Positions 22,923 through 31,223 of a DNA stretch of 64,000 nt are shown here, piece after piece. The notes beneath the pieces were generated by a model, which had not been told where the DNA came from, ran no database searches, and saw only the letters and a list, made by a program, of their open reading frames with translations. The stretch comes from Erwinia sorbitola (GTDB taxonomy: Bacteria; Pseudomonadota; Gammaproteobacteria; Enterobacterales; Enterobacteriaceae), in the NCBI RefSeq assembly GCF_009738185.1, contig NZ_CP046509.1:1863501-1927500 (forward strand), in the 5' to 3' direction. The position numbers were made by a program, and so were the translations under genes. Positions within the stretch are counted from its first letter, which is position 1. Each line of letters starts with the position of its first letter.

Positions 22923-23171
22923 TTACAGGCGTTGATCGCTTCGTGGTTCACCGCGATGGCGAAAGCGTGACCACTCTTCCCAGCAGTTTTCCGGATTTAT
23001 ATCACTGAAGTTTTGTGAAGGCTCCAGCGCACAGGCGATACGGTCGGGAACAGAGACACAAATGGCGGTGTCGCGCAGCGCCTCAACTTCTTCGCGCGTC
23101 AGGCTCGCCCCTTTTAGTTGTTCAGCATCGCTGAGTAGTTCCATCAGCGATGGAATGTAGATTGTCGCCAT
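22923..23171 (-). CDS. Conserved hypothetical protein (82 aa)
   Basis: Encodes MATIYIPSLMELLSDAEQLK, then LTREEVEALRDTAICVSVPD and CWEEWSRFRHRG. The composition and the pattern LTREEVEALRD...CVxVPD resemble small conserved proteins of enterobacteria, but no function is known to me. It is convergent with the 66-residue gene and ends 26 bp from it. The ATG follows GGGGCAACGT, a usable ribosome binding site. Confidence 0.65.
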   Translation of the reverse strand: MATIYIPSLMELLSDAEQLKGASLTREEVEALRDTAICVSVPDRIACALEPSQNFSDINPENCWEEWSRFRHRGEPRSDQRL

Positions 23172-23325
23172 ACGTTGCCCCGGCTAAATGTCCATCATAA
23201 TTTGAACGAAGGTATATGTTGTTGGTTATGGTTGATTTTTCGGCAATGGGCGGGGAAACTTTAGCGATGAACTCTGTGCGGGGGCAGTAACAGTTTACGG
23301 GGACTGATATTTAAGACAAAAAAAA

Positions 23326-23350
23326 GCCCGCTAAGAGCTTTAGTGCGGGC
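23326..23350 (-). terminator. Terminator of the dinI/msgA-like gene
   Basis: GCCCGC / GCGGGC stem with a 13-nt loop; the A run at 23318-23325 gives a U tract on the minus-strand transcript. Confidence 0.8.
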
Positions 23351-23467
23351 CAACACCAGGGAAATCGATTAAATAAAATAATAGGATCTATCTTAATAAA
23401 TGCAAACAGAAAGCATCCCTATTAGCTATTAAATCCAAATTTGTTCGTTGGCCACGCAGAATTTGCA

Positions 23468-23713
23468 TCAAAACTCTTCAGATACCATCCACTGGTCTGC
23501 TTCATCAAACATCTCTTCGATGATGCGCAGCAGCGTAGATTTATCGCTTTTACTGGCATCGCTCTTCACACCGTTAGCCTGCATAGGTTTTACTTTTACC
23601 TGCGCGTCCGGAAAAACCTTCTGTACTCGTTTTTCCAGTTCGTTAAGGATCAGTTGTTCGGCATTGGCCAGACCGGCTACGTTGCGCTTGTCATAAATCA
23701 ATTCAACAAACAT
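23468..23713 (-). CDS. msgA: DinI-family protein (MsgA-like)
   Basis: An 81-residue DinI-like protein. DinI binds RecA filaments and moderates SOS induction and UmuD cleavage; MsgA of Salmonella is a paralogue linked to macrophage survival. MFVELIYDKRNV, AEQLILNELEKRVQKVFPDA and the end EEMFDEADQWMVSEEF match MsgA closely. An SOS box precedes the gene, so it is DNA-damage-inducible. A phage origin is also common for this family. Its closeness to umuDC is notable. Confidence 0.85.
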   Translation of the reverse strand: MFVELIYDKRNVAGLANAEQLILNELEKRVQKVFPDAQVKVKPMQANGVKSDASKSDKSTLLRIIEEMFDEADQWMVSEEF

Positions 23714-23735
23714 TTTTGCTCCTTATGCTGTTTTG

Positions 23736-23751
23736 CTGGATAAAAATACAG
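23736..23751 (-). promoter_or_regulatory. LexA box of the dinI/msgA-like gene
   Basis: CTGGATAAAAATACAG fits CTG-N10-CAG with an AT-rich core, 22 bp before the start codon. Confidence 0.8.
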
Positions 23752-23821
23752 GTATCTCCTGCCGGGTTCAAACACTATTTCCGTTCACGGCAGAAGAAAG
23801 CGTATAAACAGCTAAAAAGAG

Positions 23822-24496
23822 CTAACCGCTGCCGAGATGGAGCAGAGGCTGGCGGAGATCGAGGATATTATTTTCAGCTTCATCCAGCAGCGCCAGCCAC
23901 TGGCGCACATCGACTTCCTGCCATGCCAGCTGCCCGACAGTGGTGCCCATCAGCACCACATCCGGACGTAATGCCCGATAAAACTCCAGCGTCTGGCGTA
24001 AATCGCTTTCATTACTCTCTTCTACCAGTATGGTCACCCAACGGTCAGCGGACAACGTGACAGTGTCACCGACAAACAGATAAGTTTTACCGTAAGGGGA
24101 AGCATAGAGATAGCTGGTACTGCCTGGAGTATGCCCCGGAGTGGGTACCACATGGAAACTGCCGCAGTGAACTTCCGCCGCGTTGAAGGTGGCGTCAGCT
24201 TCAGCAAAGTGGCTTACCTGGCCCAGTGCCCGTGCATGGCAGTAAAGCGCAGAGTTAAAACGCTGCTGTAAGCGCTGGGTAGCCGGGCTGGCTTCGTGCC
24301 AGTGCGTCAGATAGTGGCGAATAATACCGCCCTGATCGGCGATGGTCTGATGGTCTTCCGGGTGTTCAACCCGGGATATCAGCAGGTTTCCACGTACGTG
24401 TTGCAATAAAAAACCGTGCATTATCAGCTGCGGTTCATCATCACTGGTGGGAAATTCCGGGGCGGAAACCCAGAGGTCTTCATACAGCTGTTTCAT
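23822..24496 (-). CDS. Metallo-beta-lactamase-fold protein with incomplete metal motif
   Basis: A 224-residue MBL-fold protein. The usual HxHxDH is THWHEAS here (two histidines kept, the DH lost). The later ligands are present as VPTPGHTPGST and FVGDTVTLS. It may bind a single metal or be catalytically altered. It ends with VLMGTTVGQLAWQEVDV, where active glyoxalase-like enzymes often have a final histidine. It lies 17 bp after ldcA on the same strand, so they probably form an operon, and a link to cell-wall turnover is possible but unproven. Confidence 0.75.
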   Translation of the reverse strand: MKQLYEDLWVSAPEFPTSDDEPQLIMHGFLLQHVRGNLLISRVEHPEDHQTIADQGGIIRHYLTHWHEASPATQRLQQRFNSALYCHARALGQVSHFAEADATFNAAEVHCGSFHVVPTPGHTPGSTSYLYASPYGKTYLFVGDTVTLSADRWVTILVEESNESDLRQTLEFYRALRPDVVLMGTTVGQLAWQEVDVRQWLALLDEAENNILDLRQPLLHLGSG

Positions 24497-24513
24497 TGTT
24501 GCGCTCCCAACGA

Positions 24514-25437
24514 TCAGCGCAGCACCGGATATCCAGATAGCTGTAATGAAGCGGCACTGTCAGCGACCGTCAGCACGCCCCGGGAGCCAAGGGGCAGGGT
24601 AACGGTGTCTGCGCTGTGGCCAAATGGTAAACCGGTAATCACCGGGATACCCGTCAGATCGCGTATCAGATTCCAGACGCTGGTAAAATCGTAGCCATTG
24701 TCGTAGTCCGTTGAAGTGGTTCCGCTAAAGCTGCCGGTGATAATGGCATTCTGGCGGGAAAGAATACCGCTCTGATGCAGTTGCAACAGCATGCGTTCAA
24801 TACGGAAAGGGTGTTCATTAACATCCTCGATCACCAGAATGCCATCCTGAATTTCAGGCATCCATGGGGTGCCAATCAGTGAGGCGATCATGGCCAGATT
24901 CCCGCCCCAGACGGTGCCGGAGACTTGAACCTGCTGCGAGACTGTCGTCCACTCCAGTGTTAATTTAGGCGAAGTCAGCGCGCGCCAGAAGTGCTCAATG
25001 GTAAAATCAGATAAAACCTCAGCACCAAAATTGCCCGCCAGCATCGGGCCGCTAAAACTCACAATCCCGCTTTGTGTCAACAAAGCTAGCTGAATGGCAG
25101 TAAAATCACTGTGGCCGCAGAGCGCGGCAGGTGCATCAGCCAGGCAGGCACGCAGTGCATCATAGTGCAGATTCGGTAACAGCCGGGTAGCGCCATAGCC
25201 GCCGCGTACTGCCAGAATGATGTCCGGCAAAGGGTTAAGCTGTGTCAGACCGTTGATATCAGCCAGTCGCTGGCTGTCGTTACCGGCAAAGCGCTGCTCG
25301 CGACGGGCAATAATGCCGCTGTTCTCTACCCGGTGGCCCGCGGCCTGCAAACGCGCGACGCCGCGGGCAGCTGCCGCAGGGTTATGACAGTAACCAGAAG
25401 GAGCAACCAGATGAATTGTACGAGGAATTGTTGCCAT
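24514..25437 (-). CDS. ldcA: Muramoyltetrapeptide L,D-carboxypeptidase
   Basis: Cytoplasmic serine peptidase (S66) that removes the terminal D-Ala from recycled murein tetrapeptides. The nucleophile serine is in CGHSDFTAIQ, the glutamate in VIEDVNEHPFRIE and the histidine in GLPFGHSADTV. About 307 residues, family length. The ATG giving MATIPRTIHLVAPSGYC is preferred over a GTG three codons upstream, though the ribosome binding site (GTGAG) is weak. It is divergent from emtA, another murein enzyme, as in E. coli. Confidence 0.93.
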   Translation of the reverse strand: MATIPRTIHLVAPSGYCHNPAAAARGVARLQAAGHRVENSGIIARREQRFAGNDSQRLADINGLTQLNPLPDIILAVRGGYGATRLLPNLHYDALRACLADAPAALCGHSDFTAIQLALLTQSGIVSFSGPMLAGNFGAEVLSDFTIEHFWRALTSPKLTLEWTTVSQQVQVSGTVWGGNLAMIASLIGTPWMPEIQDGILVIEDVNEHPFRIERMLLQLHQSGILSRQNAIITGSFSGTTSTDYDNGYDFTSVWNLIRDLTGIPVITGLPFGHSADTVTLPLGSRGVLTVADSAASLQLSGYPVLR

Positions 25438-25632
25438 AACGCTCACTTTGATGATTTTTTATGCACCAGCGTTGAATTATTTTAAACTCAGCGCTGTCCA
25501 ATAATCTTGATGATGAACAATAGCCGCTGTGAAGTCACCAGCGCACAGCACAATTTAAGAGTTACGGTAATTTCCTGATGACGATCATTCCGTATGATAG
25601 TCGCTGGCTACGGCTCAAAGGATAATAAAAGC

Positions 25633-26268
25633 GTGAGAAAAAGCGTAAAGATGGCGGCGATAGTCGCTGCACTATTACTGGCAGGTTGTGCCAGTACACC
25701 CCAGAGAAAAATTGTTCGTCAGCCTGATACGCCATTAACTCAGGCACCACCTTCACAGGTGGCCAGCGCCTGGTCGATGATGACCGAGCAGGCAGCTCAA
25801 CGTAATGGCGTGGATCAGAAGCTGGTGGAAGCGATTATCGCAGTGGAATCGGGCGGCAATCCAACGGTAGTCAGCAGGTCAAATGCCGTGGGTTTGATGC
25901 AGATAAAAGCCTCCACGGCAGGGCGGGAGGTATATCGCTCAAAGGGGCTACGCGGGCAGCCGACGAAATCGGAACTGCGTGATCCGGTGAAGAATATCGA
26001 TATAGGCACAGCGTATCTGCGCATCCTTCAGGAGCAGCAGCTGGCAGGCATTCGCGATCCGAAGACCCTGCGCTATGCCACTATCGTATCCTATGCCAAC
26101 GGAGCCGGTGCGTTGTTGCGCACATTCTCACGTGACCGCGATCGTGCAATTGCGATGATCAACGCCATGACGCCAGAAGCCTTTTACCAGCATGTGCAGA
26201 ATAAACATCCTGCCGCACAGGCTCCGCGCTATCTGTGGAAAGTGACCACCGCTTATCGCACTATCTGA
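25633..26268 (+). CDS. emtA: Membrane-bound lytic murein transglycosylase E
   Basis: Outer-membrane lipoprotein endolytic transglycosylase (SLT family, also called MltE). Lipobox LLAGC with lipidated C19, catalytic E72 in AIIAVESGG, then SNAVGLMQIKAST and VSYANGAGALLRTF. The length of 211 residues assumes a GTG start, which has GGAT 9 bp upstream; an ATG six codons later is possible and would shorten the signal's basic region. It is convergent with ycgR (3 bp apart), the same neighbour as in E. coli. Confidence 0.92.
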   Translation: MRKSVKMAAIVAALLLAGCASTPQRKIVRQPDTPLTQAPPSQVASAWSMMTEQAAQRNGVDQKLVEAIIAVESGGNPTVVSRSNAVGLMQIKASTAGREVYRSKGLRGQPTKSELRDPVKNIDIGTAYLRILQEQQLAGIRDPKTLRYATIVSYANGAGALLRTFSRDRDRAIAMINAMTPEAFYQHVQNKHPAAQAPRYLWKVTTAYRTI

Positions 26269-26271
26269 TGA

Positions 26272-27009
26272 TTACTGGAAACGGTTGGCTTTATCGCGAG
26301 CCAGCCGTTCCAGAGAGAAGATAACCTGCTGTAGCTCGCGCTCCTGCCCGGCATTCAGTGACAGGAAGCGGAAGCTGAGGCGCGGTGTCACAATCGTCTC
26401 ATTTTTACTGCCCACCACGCTGCGTTTGCCGATGGTAATCAGCTGCGCATCCACTTCAAGACGGCCATACTCCTCCATCTCAACACGCAGCTTTTTAATG
26501 CTGTCACCGGTTTTTAACACCTCCGGCAGGGGGGCATCAGACAACACACCAATGCCACCCAGCGACAGATCCTGTAAGCGCAGACGCCCTTCACCAGAAC
26601 CATCGGGCCACGGAATATAGCAGTAGAATATTGGATTGAGAGGAGCGGTAACGCGGAAAAATTCACGGCGCTGGATCATCCACAGCAGTTCCGGGATATC
26701 GGCGGAGAACGCAGGCAGCCCTTCATGCTCGCATACGCTGATTGCGGGAAGCGCAAACTCCACTTTGGCACCGCGAGTTTCAGCGGTGATATGCAGGTTG
26801 TGAGCTTCTGTCGCCAGCTGATTATCGTAATCATTACTGCCGAAATCGAGAATCATACTCTCTTTATCAGCGTACAGCAGTCGGGTAATAAACTGACCGC
26901 GCGGGTGTGAAACCATCACCGGCGTTTGGTTTTCATGCAGGTCACGCAGAACAGCCAGCACAGCCAGTGGCCCGCGTTTCAGGTATTGTTCTTTGTCGTC
27001 CTCTTTCAC
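26272..27009 (-). CDS. ycgR: YcgR, cyclic-di-GMP flagellar brake
   Basis: A 245-residue protein with N-terminal YcgR and C-terminal PilZ domains. c-di-GMP binding residues are in IQRREFFRV (RxxxR) and QDLSLGGIG (DxSxxG). When loaded it slows the flagellar motor at the basal body. The GTG start is set by GGAG 6 bp upstream. A nearly perfect sigma-28 promoter lies about 50 bp upstream, placing it in the class 3 flagellar regulon. Confidence 0.95.
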   Translation of the reverse strand: MKEDDKEQYLKRGPLAVLAVLRDLHENQTPVMVSHPRGQFITRLLYADKESMILDFGSNDYDNQLATEAHNLHITAETRGAKVEFALPAISVCEHEGLPAFSADIPELLWMIQRREFFRVTAPLNPIFYCYIPWPDGSGEGRLRLQDLSLGGIGVLSDAPLPEVLKTGDSIKKLRVEMEEYGRLEVDAQLITIGKRSVVGSKNETIVTPRLSFRFLSLNAGQERELQQVIFSLERLARDKANRFQ

Positions 27010-27060
27010 ATCCGGCTCCAGTCGAATAGCAATTCATGCGTGTTAGCGATCCTGTTACGG

Positions 27061-27087
27061 TTATCGGCAGTTCCGTCAGGGCCTTTA
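27061..27087 (-). promoter_or_regulatory. Sigma-28 (FliA) promoter of ycgR
   Basis: On the minus strand TAAA, 15 bp, GCCGATAA: an exact match to the flagellar sigma consensus core. Confidence 0.88.
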
Positions 27088-27209
27088 CAATTATCTTACT
27101 AAAATAGCGAAGAAAGTTTAGATTTAAATCACAGACTTATAAACCTCACCTATACTTACTCCGTTTTACCAGCTCACGTATTAAATCAGAAGATATTAAG
27201 GAGTTATTG

Positions 27210-27458
27210 ATGGGTATTCTTTCATGGATCATTTTTGGTCTGATCGCCGGTATTATCGCCAAGTGGATTATGCCGGGTAAAGATGGTGGCGGCTTCATCA
27301 TCACCGTAGTTCTTGGTGTGGTGGGTGCGGTAGTGGGTGGCTGGATCAGCACCTTCTTTGGTTTTGGTCGGGTAGATGGTTTTAACTTCGGCAGCTTTGT
27401 TGTTGCGGTGATTGGCGCCATTGTGGTGCTGTGGATCTATCGCAAAGTGCGCAGTTAA
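27210..27458 (+). CDS. ymgE: YmgE, GlsB/YeaQ/YmgE-family (transglycosylase-associated) membrane protein
   Basis: An 82-residue protein with three hydrophobic glycine-rich helices: ILSWIIFGLIAGIIAKWIMP, then FIITVVLGVVGAVVGGWIST, then FVVAVIGAIVVLWIYRKV. The family is stress-induced and of unknown biochemical role. The start is ATG 27210, after AAGGAGTTATTG; a TTG one codon earlier is unlikely. It ends at a strong terminator. Confidence 0.92.
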   Translation: MGILSWIIFGLIAGIIAKWIMPGKDGGGFIITVVLGVVGAVVGGWISTFFGFGRVDGFNFGSFVVAVIGAIVVLWIYRKVRS

Positions 27459-27470
27459 ACAGCATATTTA

Positions 27471-27498
27471 AAAAAGGGAGGCAGATGCCTCCCTTTTT
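27471..27498. terminator. Strong bidirectional terminator after ymgE
   Basis: A 13-bp perfect stem AAAAAGGGAGGCA / TGCCTCCCTTTTT with a 2-base loop; serves ymgE and possibly treA on the opposite strand. Confidence 0.9.
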
Positions 27499-27558
27499 GT
27501 TGCCCGTGACCGGTACTGAATAGCGATTGATCCGGGCACTGTTGCAGAGCGTTACAGA

Positions 27559-29235
27559 TTACGGAGCGGGTTTTGCCGCGCTGATATCACCAACGTTATT
27601 ACAGGTCACCCCTTTCGGGCAGTAGAGATCCATCAGTTTTAGCGTCACGCCGTTAGTCCAGCCAAAGCCGTCCTGTAGCGGGTACTCGCCGCCACCGCCG
27701 CCTCCCAGCCCTTTACCTTCCACTACGTATTTCTCCACCAGCTTATGCTCTTTATCGTAGGTGGCCTGCACATTTTGCAGGAAGCGCATGCCGACTTCTT
27801 TCGCCAGCTCCTGTTTACCGTAGTGGTTCAGACCTTCAACGGCGGCCAGCTGCAACGGTGCCCAGCCGTTAGGCGCATCCCACTGCTGGCCGTTATTTAC
27901 GGTGGTGGTGACCAGGCCGCCCTCTTTAAGCAGCTGCGCTTTGACCGCGCTGGCAGTGCGATCGGCGTGATCTTCGCTTGCCGCCTGTAAATAGAGCGGG
28001 AACAGCGTGGCCGCCGTCAGCTGTGGTCGCACCTGAGCTTTCTGCCAGTCATAATCCGCAAACCAGCCCTGTTTCTCATCCCACAGATAGTGGTTAATGG
28101 CGTCACCACGCTGTGCGGCACGTTCTGTCAGACGCTTGCTGGCCTCCTCATTTTTATCCACTTTGTAGGCGTGGGCGAGGGTATTTTCCAGATGGAACAT
28201 CAGGGCGTTCAGGTCAACGGGCACAATGCGTGTCGTATGGATAGTGGCAAGATCCCCTGGTTTATCAAACCAGCGCGAGCTGAAATCCCAGCCCGATGCC
28301 GCACCGGCACGCAGGTCACGATACAGCCCGGCTTTATCACGGGACGGCGCTTTTCCGGCGGTGGCGATATCATCCATGTAAGATTCGGTACGTGGCACAT
28401 CGCGCGCATCCCAGTAGCGGTTCAGCAGGGTGCCATCTTTCAGTTTCACCACCCGTTTGCTGGCGGTACCTGGAGCCAGCTTGTCGCTATCGGCCATCCA
28501 GTAGCTGTACTCTTTCTCCAGCTGCGGCAGATATTTGCGGTAGACATCTTCACCGTTATGTTTCGCCAGCAGATCCACCATCATGCTAAAGAACGGCGGC
28601 TGTGAACGGCTGAGATAGTAGCTGCGGTTACCGTTAGGGATATGGCCGTATTTATCCAGCTCGGAAGCAAAGTTATCGACCATATCCTGAATGCGATCCC
28701 AGTGGCCGCTTTCAGCCAGCCCCAGCATGGTGAAGTAGCTGTCCCAGTAATAGACTTCGCGGAAACGCCCGCCCGGCACCACATAAGGCTTCGGCAGCGG
28801 CAGCAGTGAGTCCCACTGATTAGCCTGGCTGGCGGAGCGTGTCAGCACCGGCCACAGACCGTTAATATGTTCACGCAGGCTCTGGCCGGCAGGCGGCACA
28901 TATTTCTCCCCGGCAGCAGGCAGGATAAAGTTGGTATCAACGAAGCGTTTTAGATCGAAATTACGCTGCATTTTCTGCATCTGCCAGTCGCTAAGAATCG
29001 CGGTCGGATCCTGTTTGGGTACGGCATCAGCGAAGGTTTTCTGGTCGGGGAAAATCTTCGCCGCCTGCACCGCGTGGAACAACGGCCCGAGCCGGATATC
29101 CGGTGGCTGCGGATTATTACTCAGCATACGCTGATTATCTTCCGCCTGAAGTGTGAAGCTGGCGGTGAGCGCGGCGGTGAGCAGCAGGGGGGTAATCAGG
29201 CGCGTATTCCATTGACGTTGTTCGACTCTTCTCAT
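27559..29235 (-). CDS. treA: Periplasmic trehalase
   Basis: GH37 enzyme of 558 residues, splitting trehalose to two glucoses in the periplasm during growth at high osmolarity. It has a signal peptide (ITPLLLTAALTASFTLQA), trehalase signature 1 PGGRFREVYYWDSYF and signature 2 QWDAPNGWAP. The catalytic acid is the aspartate in GAASGWDFSSRW and the base the glutamate in the glycine-rich lid region GGGGGGEYPLQDG. Full length with the usual C-terminal cysteine pair. Its neighbours match the E. coli region. Confidence 0.96.
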   Translation of the reverse strand: MRRVEQRQWNTRLITPLLLTAALTASFTLQAEDNQRMLSNNPQPPDIRLGPLFHAVQAAKIFPDQKTFADAVPKQDPTAILSDWQMQKMQRNFDLKRFVDTNFILPAAGEKYVPPAGQSLREHINGLWPVLTRSASQANQWDSLLPLPKPYVVPGGRFREVYYWDSYFTMLGLAESGHWDRIQDMVDNFASELDKYGHIPNGNRSYYLSRSQPPFFSMMVDLLAKHNGEDVYRKYLPQLEKEYSYWMADSDKLAPGTASKRVVKLKDGTLLNRYWDARDVPRTESYMDDIATAGKAPSRDKAGLYRDLRAGAASGWDFSSRWFDKPGDLATIHTTRIVPVDLNALMFHLENTLAHAYKVDKNEEASKRLTERAAQRGDAINHYLWDEKQGWFADYDWQKAQVRPQLTAATLFPLYLQAASEDHADRTASAVKAQLLKEGGLVTTTVNNGQQWDAPNGWAPLQLAAVEGLNHYGKQELAKEVGMRFLQNVQATYDKEHKLVEKYVVEGKGLGGGGGGEYPLQDGFGWTNGVTLKLMDLYCPKGVTCNNVGDISAAKPAP

Positions 29236-29456
29236 TAGCCATTCTCCATGTCCAGACCATATCCGATCTGTAAGTAGTTGAGCAGATTAAAACTTTAGTA
29301 GATTTTAACCGTATGAACAGGAATCGAATTGGCAAAGTGTGAGTCAGGTTGGGGTTTTAGCCACCTCAGATGCTGAAAGTGGACGAAAAAAGCAGGGGAG
29401 CAGGGTGAGAAAGAGGGCGTGAATACGGGGGCGGGCATGCCCCCCGTGAAAGGAAA

Positions 29457-30386
29457 TTACAGATTAACGCAGGTCTCTTCCGGCAGACCAAGCATGAGGT
29501 TGAGGTTCTGCACCGCCGCGCCGGAGGCCCCTTTGCCCAGGTTATCAAGCCGCGCAACCAGAATGCTCTGCCGCTGCCGGGCATGGCTGAAGACGAACAG
29601 CTCCATATTATTGGTATTATTCAGCGCCTCAGGCAGCAGGTACGGTGCCGTATCTGCGTCCAGACTGTTCAGTTCGTTGACGTGAATAAAGCGCTGACCG
29701 GCATAGAAGCTTGCCAGCGCCTGCTGCAACGCCACGCCATCGCTGTTATTCAGTGGAATAAATACCAGCATTCCCTGTGCATAATCACCGACTGACGGCT
29801 GGAAGATTGGCCTGCTGTCTAGCCCGCTCCATGCCTGAATCTCTTTAATATGTTTGTGATCGAAGCCAAGACCGTAGGCGGCGAAACCCGTACCTGCCTG
29901 CTGATATTTTTCAATCATCGCTTTACCGCCGCCGCTGTAGCCGGAAACGGCATTAATTGCCAGCGGCTGATCCGCCTGCAACAGGCCGCTCCGGGTCAAC
30001 GGTGCCAGCAGGGCGATAGCGCCTGTGGCGTAGCAGCCAGGGTTGGAAACGTGGCTGGCGGTGCGGATCTTCTCGCGCTGGTCGACGGCCAGTTCCGGCA
30101 GACCATAAACCCAGCCTGCCTCAACCCGGTGCGCGGAGCTGGCATCCAGCACGCGTGCGCCCACTTCATCGGCAAGCGCTACCGCTTCACGTGCAGCGGC
30201 ATCGGGCAGGCAAAGGATACTGACATCAGCCTGCTTCATCAGCGCCTGACGTGCAGCCGCATCTTTACGCTGCGCCTCATCGATGTTGAGCATTTCAATC
30301 TGAGGATGAGTGGCCAGCCGCTGTTGGATCTGCAACCCGGTGGTGCCCGCCTGACCGTCGATAAACACGCGATATTTCTGACTCAT
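29457..30386 (-). CDS. argC: N-acetyl-gamma-glutamyl-phosphate reductase, type 2
   Basis: NADPH-dependent arginine-biosynthesis enzyme of 309 residues, belonging to the shorter type-2 AGPR class rather than the roughly 334-residue E. coli ArgC. N-terminal GQAGTTGLQI binds NADP; the catalytic cysteine is C118 in HVSNPGCYATG; YGLGFDHKHIKEI follows. Standing away from an argBH operon, it is probably a second ArgC or an acquired replacement. Two ARG-box-like sequences lie about 80-115 bp upstream, suggesting ArgR control. Confidence 0.92.
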   Translation of the reverse strand: MSQKYRVFIDGQAGTTGLQIQQRLATHPQIEMLNIDEAQRKDAAARQALMKQADVSILCLPDAAAREAVALADEVGARVLDASSAHRVEAGWVYGLPELAVDQREKIRTASHVSNPGCYATGAIALLAPLTRSGLLQADQPLAINAVSGYSGGGKAMIEKYQQAGTGFAAYGLGFDHKHIKEIQAWSGLDSRPIFQPSVGDYAQGMLVFIPLNNSDGVALQQALASFYAGQRFIHVNELNSLDADTAPYLLPEALNNTNNMELFVFSHARQRQSILVARLDNLGKGASGAAVQNLNLMLGLPEETCVNL

Positions 30387-30462
30387 TACCGTCTTTGCCC
30401 TGACTTTGTAAAAAAAAGAGTGCGGAGAGTATGCGAGATTTATAGCAAGGGGACAATAGATA

Positions 30463-30501
30463 ATGACTGAATATCTGTTTTTATTGCATAATAAATCACT
30501 T
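30463..30501 (-). promoter_or_regulatory. Pair of ARG boxes (ArgR operator) upstream of argC
   Basis: Two 18-bp imperfect palindromes, ATGACTGAATATCTGTTT and TTGCATAATAAATCACTT, separated by 3 bp: the size and spacing of tandem ARG boxes. The second, read in reverse, resembles the E. coli carAB box as I recall it. Confidence 0.55.
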
Positions 30502-31223
30502 TATCGCGAGTTCAGCATAAACACCACGCTGCCGCGATACCAGGGTGAGGCCAACAGGTGCTGCTCATCCTGTTTGTCCCAGTGCCCATGCTGAACCAGA
30601 CCAAGCCGGAACGGAATACGCAGCGCCGCCAGCGCCGGAAAATAGTCGGCGTAGTTGCTTACCGTCTGGCGTCCCTGATAGCTTTGAATGACCAGTTCAT
30701 CCACCGGCAGCGTATTCAGCGTTGCCACATTACCGGTTTTTGCCCAGTCCAGCAGCCCGGTCACACCCAGGGAGAATTGCCCGGGCAGCACCGTTCTCAG
30801 CCGTTGCAGAAAGATACTGTAGCTGTCCAGTCGGTGGGTGGCCGCATCAAAGTCAATCTGTACCCCCACCACCTGGTTACCCGCCTGCGCCCAGCGCTGC
30901 GCCAGTCGTACAATACGCGCCAGCATCTCATCCGGTACGTCGAGGGTTTCCATCCGTACGGTGAGCCAGATTTGTGGAAAGGATAAACGGCTGACCGGCA
31001 GCCCCATCCGCACAAACTGTGCCTGGCCCTGCCGGGTGATAACTTCGCCCTGATGCAGATAGACGGTGCGCGCCGCCTTCAGCTCCGGGCCGGGGCGAAC
31101 CCCGGACCACAGCCAGAAGGCCTGATAATCGCTGGCGTTAACCTGCTGCGCGGCACCCGCCGGAAGGCCGCACAGCGCGGCCAGCAGCAGGCTTACCAGT
31201 AGTACTTGAGCTTGTTTGCCCAT
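30501..31223 (-). CDS. DUF3142-type secreted protein
   Basis: A 240-residue protein with a signal peptide (VLLVSLLLAALCGLPAGAAQ) and features of the DUF3142 family: YQAFWLWSGVRPGPELKAA, VVGVQIDFDAATHRLDSY, FSLGVTGLLDW and ELVIQSYQGRQTV. The VQIDFDAAT and FSLGVTGLLDW strands resemble a TIM-barrel glycoside-hydrolase-like core (inference from spacing of acidic residues). Its start overlaps the end of the upstream TPR-like gene by 31 bp, so the two are cotranslated and likely act together in the periplasm. Function unknown. Confidence 0.8.
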   Translation of the reverse strand: MGKQAQVLLVSLLLAALCGLPAGAAQQVNASDYQAFWLWSGVRPGPELKAARTVYLHQGEVITRQGQAQFVRMGLPVSRLSFPQIWLTVRMETLDVPDEMLARIVRLAQRWAQAGNQVVGVQIDFDAATHRLDSYSIFLQRLRTVLPGQFSLGVTGLLDWAKTGNVATLNTLPVDELVIQSYQGRQTVSNYADYFPALAALRIPFRLGLVQHGHWDKQDEQHLLASPWYRGSVVFMLNSR

